Assembly: GCA_015143295.1 (NCBI GenBank)
Contig: CM026551.1
Span: forward strand, 10,126,499 to 10,190,498
DNA length: 64,000 nucleotides
DNA from: Tetracentron sinense
Lineage: Eukaryota > Streptophyta > Magnoliopsida > Trochodendrales > Trochodendraceae
Direction: 5' to 3'
Shown here: positions 55,862-64,000 of the stretch, piece after piece
How the letters are laid out: each line of letters starts with the position of its first letter
Numbering within the stretch: the first letter of the stretch is position 1
Made by a program: the position numbers and the translations under genes
The notes under the pieces: model-generated
What the model was told of the DNA's origin: nothing
Databases searched by the model: none
The model's input: only the letters and a program-made list of their open reading frames with translations

Positions 55862-57754
55862 AGAAGTTTCCAAATATTGGCGAGAAGTTTCCAAATATTT
55901 TTCAAGAAGCGTTAGTGTATGGTGGTTCTGATCATAAGCCGATTCTATTGAGGGAGAGCTTGGATCAGGGAAAGAATAGACCTTTTAAATTTGAGAACAT
56001 GTGGCTTACGGTGGAGGGTTTCAAGGAGCTGGTGAAGGAATGGTAGGATGAGATGGATTTTGAGGGGCATGCGGGTTATGTGTTCATGAAAAAACTAAAG
56101 GTGCTAAAGGGTAAAATCAAAGAGTGGAATTCCAAGTGCTTTGGTAGGGTGGATACAAGGTTGAGGGAGATTGAATGGAGACTTAATGCTTTGGATAAAA
56201 AGGAGGAAAGTGAGGGTCTGGGAAGGGAGGAAGAGGTGGAACGGCGGGAGTTATTAGGGCATCTTATTTCCTTGAGAAGACTAGAAGAGATATCTTGGAA
56301 ACAAAAGGCCAGAGTTTAGTGGCTAAAGGCCGGGGAAAGAAATACAAATTTTTTTCGCGCGTGTGCCAAGGCTAGAAACCAAGTGAATACCATTTTCAGT
56401 TTGAAGGTGGGGAATGAGGTTATAGATGGTGACGAGGAGATCGGCAATGCGGTGACAGGTTATTTTCAGAACCGGTTTTTGAATGATAGAAGGGAGAGGC
56501 CTCAGATTCAGGGCCTAAGAGTTGGGCAAGTTTCTAGGGAGGAGGTGGGTGAGTTTGAGAGGTAGTTTGAGGAAGCGGAGGTATGTAGGGCGATTAAAAA
56601 AATGGGGAAGGACAAAGCGCCAGGGCCAGATGGTTTCACTATGGGTTTTTTCAGGGGTTGTTGGGAAGTGGTGAAAGTAGATTTGATGAGGGTGTTTATT
56701 GAATTTCATGAGGGGTAGATAAGGAGGCAGGAGCGGCGTTTATCTCTCTAATTCCGAAGGCTCATGGAATGGAGGAGATAAAAGACTTTCAGCTGATTAG
56801 TTTGGTGACTAGCTTGTACAAAATTGTGGCCAAGGTTCTGGCAGAGAGATTCAAGAGGGTGGTGGGGAAGGTGGTAGGGGCGTATCAAGGGGCTTTTGTA
56901 AAGGGGAGGCAGCTGGTTGATGGGGTCTTGATTGCTAGTGAGTGTATTGATTCACGGATTAGAGAAGGGCTAGGGGGTCTTGTTTGCCAGGTAGACATGG
57001 AAAAGGCCTATGATCACGTGGATTGGGGATTTTTGATAGAGATGCTCAAATTTCTCAAATTTATGGGGTTCGGGGAGAGATGGATTCGGTGGATGAAGGG
57101 ATGTGTTTCGTCGCCATATTTTTCTATCCTAGTGAATGGGTGCCCACATGAATTTTTCTCTAGCTCTAGAGGTTTGCAATCGGGCTGCCCCTTATCCCCT
57201 TTTCTTTTCATTTTGGTGGCAGAAGCTTTTAGCAAACTCCTCTCAAAGGCAGAAGGGTTGAAGATTAAGAGGTTTCAGGTGGGGCCGGAAGGGCCTCTTA
57301 TTTTGCATCTTCAGTATGCAGACGATACCATTCTATTTTTGGAGGCGGATAGTGAGCAGGTGGCCAATATAAGAGGAGTTCTTAGATGCTTTGAAGCCTT
57401 ATCTGGTTTGAAGATTAATATTACCAAGAGTAAATTGATAGGGGTGGGGGAGGTGGAGGGGGATTTTCTAGGAAATAAGTGCTTGAAGTTTAGGTTGTAG
57501 TTTGGTTTCCTTGCCAATCAAGTATCTTGGTTTGCTTGTAGGAGCGAACCCGTGGTCGTCGGCTATATAGGATCCGGTGGTGGAGAGAGTGGAGTTGAGA
57601 TTAGCGGGTTGGAAGAAAAGATTTCCGTCATTAGGAGGGCGGATAACTTTGATTAAAAGTGTGTTGGCAAGTCTTCCCATTTTTCAAATGTCGTTGTTCA
57701 AGATACCTCGGGCAGTGGGTAGGAGGTTGGAAAAACTTCAAAGGGATTTTTTGT

Positions 57755-57769
57755 GGGGGGGGGGGGGGG
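57755..57769. repeat. G15 homopolymer
   Basis: Fifteen G residues in LINE ORF2 after FLWG; the frame is lost downstream of the run. Length uncertain for the same technical reason. Confidence 0.85.
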
Positions 57770-59259
57770 CAGGGGGATTCCAGGAAATTGCACTTTGTGA
57801 AGTGGGTTTGGGTTACGAGACCATAGGAATTTGAAGGCTTGAGTTTTAGAAGAATCAAGTGTATGAATAACGCTTTATTGGGAAAGTGGATTTGGCGCTT
57901 CAATACGGAGAAGACAACGTTGTGGAGGCGGGTTATTAAAGACAAATTCGGGGTATGTAGGGATGATTGGAATCCGAAGCCAGTGAGGAGGTCTTATGGG
58001 GTGGGAGTTTGGAAAGGGGTAATGACGACTATGGCTTTGATTGAGAATTTTTGAAATTTAGGGTTGAGAATGGGAGAATGGTGGAATTCTGGGAAGATGA
58101 CTGGTTGGGGGATGGGATGCTGTGCCAAAGATTTCCAAATCTTTATAGGTTGGTGTTGAGGAGAGAGGTGGAGGTGCAGGAGTGCTATGAGGTGCAGGAT
58201 GGAGAGGTTAGATGGGGTCCGCGGTTTAGTAGGGATAACTTTGGGGAAAGAGAAATGGAAGAATGGTTGAAGCTGTAAAGAATTCTCACAGCGTGCGTAA
58301 TTCATCCAAATAGGGAAGATAGAAGAAGATGGGAAGGGGGTGCTAAGGAAGAGTTTTCAACAGCCCATTGCTATTTGGAGCTTTGGAAGGAGGAGGAGGG
58401 GGAGGGGAGGCACATCATCACTTTTTAGAAAATTTGGAAATTGCGAATTCCTTCGAAGGTTCAGGCGTTCCTTTGGGCTGCTTCTTTAAACAAAGTGCTT
58501 ACAGTCGATCACTTAATGCATAGGGGAATGGCCATTCCCAACATATGTATAATGTGCAGGCAGGTTGAGGAGAATGTACAACATCTTTTTGTCCATTGTT
58601 CGCAAGCGCAAGTAGTGTGAAATCATTACTTGGGCTTCTTTGGGATGAGTTGGGTCTCGCAAGGGAGCCTGGGGGAAGTAGTATTGGGATGTCCGAAAGG
58701 TGTGTTCAGCAGGAAAGGGAATGAGGTATGGAAGATGCTTCCGGCGGCGATTTGTTGGGGTTTATGGAGGGAACGAAATAAAAGAATTTTTGAAGAAAAG
58801 GAAGACACATTGCCCAATGTCATTCTCAATATTGGGTGGTTGTTATATTCTTGGTCTTCCGTTTTAGCTGATTTTAAGAAGGTCCATTGGTCCGAGTTTT
58901 TGTATAGCTGGTCAAGCATCATAGCTTGACTCTCCTTGGTTTTTTCTTCGTGATGTTTCTCGCTTTGTTTGTATATTCTCTCTTCTTTAATAAATGTTTC
59001 TCGTTATCTATATAAAAAAAAAAAGGTTCTAAGTGTCAGAAAACTATGGAGATTTTGGAATATTCCTCAAAATTTCTTTGGAGTGCATTGAGATTTTTCT
59101 TAGAAATATTCCTTGGAATCTTTTTATGCATTTCTGCCAATGGTATAGGAATTCTTATACACAGTATGGCTACTCCAAACTACAGTTATGGTTTAATAAC
59201 TTTATACATATATAAAAATATTCAAGTAGGTATGGAAACATCTTAAGGATTTTTGCAGG

Positions 59260-60860
59260 CTGTAATAATCTCCCCACCTATTTCAACCACATCCTTATCA
59301 GGCCTTCATCTTGAAATCTCTGTATTAAATCCTTGAACTGACACAATGTTTCGGCATTCTATTACTTTACCTCATTGTCTAGCTGGTCTTTCTACTCCAA
59401 TAAATTGTCGGTGCAGGGAGAAGCGCTTTATTATTGAACTGTTCAATCTGCAATGACATATGCTGCCACAACCTTGTTGAAGGAAAAGGTCATAGTTGTG
59501 GTGCCTGTTAATTGATTTGTCGGATCAAGTCTCGTTTCTTTGTGGTAAGGCTTCAAACAACTTGCATGTAAAACATGGATGGATCTTGAGTCTAAAGGAA
59601 ATTTGCAACTCATAGGATACTTTTCCCACGCTCTTGGTGATGGGAAAAAAGTCAACTGTACCATTGCACCATCCCCTTGTGTACCTTAGCATTTTGAACT
59701 GTTGGAGTAGAAGTTTCACTAGCACCAAATCTCCACTTGGTACTAGATATGCTGTCATTTCGTCTTCCCATTCATTCATCGGTTTAGAAGTCTTGTAGAG
59801 GTAGGTTTGTGCTAAGTCTGCATCTTCTTGGCAACCCTTAGCAAATTGGTAGGCACCTGGGCTTTTCCCTATGTATCTTGTGTTGGGGGAGATAGACCTG
59901 ACGGAAAAGATAACAAGCACACACAAAAAGAAAAAACAATAAAGAGAACACAAGAGAATTTACGTGGTTCGGCAATAACCTGACTACATACACGGGCCGA
60001 GATCCGATTACTTCTTCCCTGTTCAGAGGAACCTTGAGAAACCAGTGCAATAAACAATCTCTCCTCTCAGATTAATTCCCAACCCAAACCCAGAGACCCT
60101 TGTACACCCCTCTCAAGTCACCTTCTCAATGAACCCAAAGAAGAATCCCTATCTCCTTCCCTAAAACCTGTATCTAACCTTTTCACAAGCCCTAGTGTGC
60201 TTAATCCCTTTCTATTACCTCTACTCTGAAACCCTAGACCTATAAGCACATATTTATAAGCATACATCAAAGCCCTAAACAATTAGAAAGTCCCAAATTT
60301 GCGTAGCATGCCAAATCCGCACCCAAAACTCAAATCCTGCGCAAACCAGTCGAACAGTTTGGGGGTACTGTTCGAATGACCTTACCACTTATCAAACGGT
60401 TTGGAGGGCACCGGTCGAATGGTATGAAGTTTGAGCCACAAACTCTACATCTTGCCACAATTATGTGTGGGGTGGGTCACTATTATTCCATTGCAAGCTC
60501 GATGGGCTATTGCAGGTGGACTCACCCTTCTGTAAATTATAGAACTAAGCCACATCAGTTCATTCAGTTCCTTGGTTGGCACTTACAAGGTGGCCCTAGT
60601 TAAGCTCTAGGAGCGTATTGAAATGCTTCGTCTACCATCTGTTTGTGGGTGGAAACTTGTCAAGAAGCAAAGTTTGGAGCCAAACATCTTGAATAACTCA
60701 GTCCAGGATCGTTTTGTGCAATGAAGGTCACGATTACTGACGCTGGTCTTCGGCAGCCCTTAATACTTCATCACATTCCTAGTAACAATAGTGTCACCTC
60801 CTCAAATGTACAGTCTGTTAGTGCTTCTGTAACAGTGTCATACTTGAAGAACTGATCTAG
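59260..60860 (-). mobile_element. Ty3/Gypsy relic, integrase and C-terminal region, interrupted by an LTR-like insertion
   Basis: A fossil on the minus strand. The part at 60620-60850 shows the integrase core (LFKMFG-type region and FHPQTDG, near 60640). The part at 59525-59880 shows the integrase C-terminus (GDLVLVKLLLQQF, KVSYELQ, LKIHP), as in chromovirus-type Gypsy elements. Between them an LTR-like repeat (about 59883-60600) has inserted. No LTRs of its own were seen. It is old and broken, with many breaks. Confidence 0.75.
59883..60600 (+). repeat. LTR-like dispersed repeat, copy B, inside a Gypsy relic
   Basis: It starts TGTTGGGGGAGATAGACCTG and shares CACACACAAA, GAATTTACGTGGTTCGGCAA and ATCCGATTA with copy A at 16556-16790, in the same orientation. 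It resembles an LTR or TRIM end. The right boundary is approximate and no coding part was recognised. Confidence 0.45.
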
Positions 60861-62890
60861 CCATAGTAGATCTTACTTCCTAATCCTTCAGACTTGGATC
60901 ATGTTGATATGAAACCTATGAGACACTCACCAAGTCCTCTCTAGAATAAGTAGTGGTTCTAATAGACCTTCCAGACTTTGTTGGCATGTAAGACAAATTT
61001 TCACATAAGTCTTTATGTCGTCCTTCATCTGGGCCAGTAGTAAGGCGAGTGAATACTGTGCTGGGTGGTTTCCTGCCAAGCGGGTGGCATGAAACTCTTT
61101 GATCATCTATCCATAACAAGGCAATATATATAAGACTAACCAAAGGTAGATAAAAAAAAAAGTGCACCAGCGGTCATTTGACAAGGAGATCCTACTTGGC
61201 AAAGGAAAAAGGCAAAGCAAAAAAAAAAATTTACATACTAATCTGGGGAAAAAAATGCCCATGCTTGAATGCCACAGTGCATACTTAGCGATCACTACTA
61301 AGTAAGATCCGAAAGAATGAGGTATTCCGTGCGCTAAAGAAAGGGACTACTAATCACTAATACAAAGACAAATCATGGCTTAGAGAAGGTGATTGATCTC
61401 CAATCCTTGATAATGTCGCTACCTATAACTCAATGATAGCTAGAGTACTAAAGGACCTGTGACCGAATGTCCTAATGTATCTCTCTTCCCAAATGGACCA
61501 GACCACCACATAAAGTGCACATCTCTACATGGTAGTTAGTACGTAATCCTTCCATAGGGCTAAGAAATAAGCTCTCCTCTGATGCAACTAATAATGAGAA
61601 AAAAGGACTTGCAGAGTTGCAGGAAAATTTCCCTTTAGGATTTAAGGGACCAAAGTTTAGTTGCAGGCTCTGATGGAGGAATGTGGAATAGGAGAATCAA
61701 GAAGCTTAGTAAGTTCATCATACTCTTCCCTCCTTTTCATGGCATTGAGAAGTCGAACTCATATCGTAGTCAGTTAAGCGAGAATGACTTTCGGTTATGG
61801 GAAGTCAACTGTTTGCTCATAATGAGAACTTTGCACACCTTGATAAAGGGTGGTCCTTTTCTTTGATGTCAATCGTTTTGGTTGGACGGCTTTAAGTGAT
61901 AGAAAGGAGGGGGGGGGGGGGGGGAGAGATATTTTTCTTTTGAGTGAATGGGTCTTCCTCTTACTTGATCAACATGATTTGGTGGTTGATAAGTGAACTC
62001 AAAATAGGTTATTCAATGGATTGGATAGGTCTACCGTTGTCTCGTTGATAGTTTCGAAGGATCTCATGAGACAAGAGGATATTGTTTGTGATTTATCACC
62101 CTGTTATGAAGTCGAAATGAGATCTCCACGAATCAAACGTGGGATTGAGCTCAAGGGAACCCAAATGAACTTCTTCGGGGACTTCTTATTCAAGAGGACT
62201 TCCTTTCATTTTCCTTCTAGCTCAGGTTTCGTTTTCTACGAAAAAATCATGTTTCTTAAGGCTGCGCTATATTGTCCTCTCAAAATATCTCTTCTGTTTC
62301 TCCTCTTCCTTCACTACGAGTAATTTTTCGGAGTATTGGCAAGCCCACTTTTGTATTTCTTGGAGGAACTAAGAGACTTTCAAACATAGAATGATAATCC
62401 ATTATGTTTCTTTCCTACCGGGAGTATTCATCTTTGACTCCTCTTTGTTAGAGGCCTTGTCTAATGTGGCTGAACGAGAATTTGATGCCTTTCGCTTTAG
62501 GCATTCCCCATCCCATTGGTTCCCTATAAAAAACACACGTGATACTCCTCGGTTTTGTACTCTTAACCCTAGGACTTAGCACAACTCAAGGGAACTGAAC
62601 AGTCTGTACTTTTGTTATCTACATCACCGATATGACTACTTCGGTGTTGTTGTCATTACGCAAGAGTTGAACAAGGCATATGCATCATCAACACATGGAA
62701 AGATTTTAAAAAGGAGAGTAATAGGCAGTTCTACTGGAGAACATGGAGTACTAGGCGAGGAAATATCTTAAGTGCATCACATATATCAGGTCTGTTGGAG
62801 ACTACGAAGGAGTTCTTGACACTGGAAAATGGGAGGTGAAGAAATACAAACCACAAGGATTCTCACCCAAAATCATATACAAAAGCCAAC
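60861..62890. other. last AP2M intron: mostly unrecognised DNA
   Basis: No gene is seen. A G16 run lies at 61909-61924. Open frames at 62021-62323 and 61681-61866 resemble no family I know. The first part (to ~61200) may continue the Gypsy relic on the minus strand. Confidence 0.4.
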
Positions 62891-62899
62891 ATAATGAAA

Positions 62900-63620
62900 A
62901 AGGAACGATTAGCCAAAAGAAGCAATTCCTTTGGAAAAGTAAAGTACTTGGCAATGAAGAATCTTAAGTGTCTTAAGCACAAAATGTGAAGGAGTACTCA
63001 ACAGTGTTTGGAGATTCCAAACATTATAAAGAAGTTGGAAAAGTGAAGTACTTGGCAATGAAGAATCTTAAGCACAAAATGTCCCTTTGAGACGGTGAAG
63101 GAACACATTACAATGATGTTAGAGATCCCAGACACTACCAGAGAATGATTTCTTCTTCAACTTCATAAGTTGTCTTAATAGCGGGATTGAACATGAACTA
63201 CAACAACGTGGGGTTGCAGCATTTTTCCACAGCCATGACAGTGGCGGAACAACTTGATGAATTTAAGAGGAATGGATATTTTAAGTCAAGACCCACGACA
63301 TGAGAATTGTGAAGTAACCATTACAAAAGTTGGGGAGGTAGCAACGTAAACCACAAGGAGTCTCACCTGTCATGACTCATGAAGCAACAAGGACAACAAA
63401 AAGGTGAAATGACAAGGATGGAGAAGGCCAATTCAAATCATGAGATTTCAACTACTTCTTACCGTGCAAGCAACCATTGGTTTAGAGAATGCCCCAAGAG
63501 AAAGGCTTTGAAACTCTGAAAACCCTTGCAGCCAAGCTAGACAAGGATTCAAAGATAGGTTCCCTGTGACTTCCTGATGCTGTGAAACTCCTCTTACTGT
63601 ACTGCCTTATGTTTTTGCTT
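62900..63620 (+). mobile_element. Ty3/Gypsy relic, gag region with zinc-knuckle remnant
   Basis: A fossil on the plus strand. WFRECPKRKAL near 63481 and AAKLDKDSKIG near 63530 match the zinc knuckle and following segment of chromovirus-type Gypsy gag. Upstream frames (LNMNYNNVGLQHFSTAMTVA near 63190) fit a gag core. An internal ~110-bp duplication with GTGAAGTACTTGGCAATGAA words occurs at about 62940-63085. Old and broken, with many breaks. Confidence 0.65.
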
Positions 63621-63689
63621 TATGCTAATATATTCTCCGACTACCGATAGAAAAGAACACTTAAGCAATTGAATAAGGGGCTCATGTAC

Positions 63690-64000
63690 TTCCAGAAGAC
63701 CCTTGCAGCCTAGCTAGACTTGGCGAAGCTACTTGATGTGGCTAAATTTTATTATAACATACATAAAAGTGAGTCTATTGGCCACAACCCATTCAATCTT
63801 GCAGCGGGACAACAATTGTCTACCCCACACAAGGTTGTGGTTTGGTACACAGGTAAGAGCCCAATTTCTTGTCAATTTTCCAGGATTTGCAAGAAGGGCT
63901 GGGCTTGGCACAGACATATCTCGACAAGCCAAGTTTATAGACTGGTGAAGAAATTATCAGATATGCACGACCTGTCAAATATAAGTAGGAGATTAGTTCA
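63690..64000 (+). mobile_element. Ty3/Gypsy relic, integrase C-terminal region, runs off window
   Basis: A fossil on the plus strand. LLDVAKFYYNIHKSESIGHN and NPFNLAAGQQLSTPH match the late integrase core of Gypsy elements, in a good reading frame from about 63729. It follows the gag remnant with little between, so most of the pol region is missing or elsewhere. The end lies beyond 64000. Confidence 0.75.

Larger units (their letters stand above)
55229..58929 (+). pseudogene. LINE ORF2 (endonuclease, reverse transcriptase, zf-RVT), disrupted
   Basis: Domain order: AP-endonuclease from 55229 (SWNVRGLG; IQDTKL near 55334; GDFNVIRFPG near 55650; LDRALYS near 55826); connecting region with WNSKCFGRVD near 56128; RT from about 56590 with KAPGPDGFT, VAKVLAERF, GAYQGAFVKGRQ and DMEKAYDHVDW; the catalytic motif is YADD rather than the commoner FADD. 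Then GGRITLIKSVLASLPIF near 57635, and the zf-RVT stretch WKLRIPSKVQAFLWAA near 58437. The total length, ~1230 codons, is normal for plant L1 ORF2, so decay is by point changes and small indels and not by truncation. At least six interruptions are visible. Confidence 0.88.
52160..59024 (+). mobile_element. L1-clade LINE, near full length, defective
   Basis: A non-LTR retrotransposon in sense with AP2M, ending in an 11-bp A-run (59014-59024). ORF1 runs from about 52400 to 55178 and contains a DUF4283-like part (WLVLKGIPFHLW near 53131). ORF2 starts at 55229 with MKILSWNVRGLG (endonuclease), then GDFN near 55650, the reverse transcriptase with APGPDGF near 56620 and the catalytic YADD at 57315-57326, and a zf-RVT-like region near 58440-58620. 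Both ORFs carry frameshifts and stops. Examples in ORF2 are a frame change in the G-rich stretch near 55515-55530, the G18 run at 55844-55861, in-frame TAG codons near 56044, 56318 and 56563, and the G15 run at 57755-57769. It could not move itself. The 5' boundary is approximate and no target duplication was found. Confidence 0.9.

Overview
The window is nuclear DNA from a flowering plant. It has spliced genes with GT-AG introns, AT-rich intergenic DNA, and dense hAT, Mutator and Tourist MITEs, L1-type LINEs, Ty1/Copia and Ty3/Gypsy relics and pararetrovirus relics. No bacterial or organellar gene layout is present. The species cannot be named from the sequence; the very long, transposon-filled introns suggest a woody or early-diverging lineage with a large genome, which is inference only.

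Three host genes, all on the + strand, are supported. (1) GDP-mannose pyrophosphorylase (VTC1/CYT1 type) has four coding exons at 8098-9963, is complete at 360 aa, and makes GDP-mannose for ascorbate, cell-wall and glycoprotein synthesis. (2) A small LEA_1-family gene has two exons at 12620-13957 (118 aa), with a seed/ABA-type promoter just upstream. (3) The mu subunit of the AP-2 clathrin adaptor begins at 17720. Eleven intact coding exons (397 codons) run to 49540. The final ~41 codons of the family are not seen in the window, so the last intron is longer than 14.4 kb and the gene exceeds 46 kb. The three genes have no evident functional link.

Layout: 1-6650 is intergenic, with MITEs, a tandem duplication and a retroposed ~237-bp sequence. 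6650-10150 holds the GMPP gene, with a hAT MITE almost touching the exon 3 acceptor. 10158-12200 holds nested MITEs. 12440-13990 is the LEA gene. 14200-16760 holds repeats, a decayed class III lipase fragment and a MULE-type MITE nested in an older MITE. 17400-64000 is the AP2M gene. Its intron 2 holds one Copia relic broken into by another. Intron 7 holds several Caulimoviridae relics, including two inverted copies of the reverse transcriptase/RNase H region. Intron 8 holds a nearly full-length antisense Copia element with both LTRs. The last intron holds tandem duplications, a near full-length but defective LINE and several Gypsy fragments.

The observations most worth a second look are the ~1.3-kb pararetroviral inverted repeat inside a transcribed intron, a 10-nt poison microexon candidate downstream of AP2M exon 7, and the MITE that ends 11 bp from a GMPP splice acceptor.
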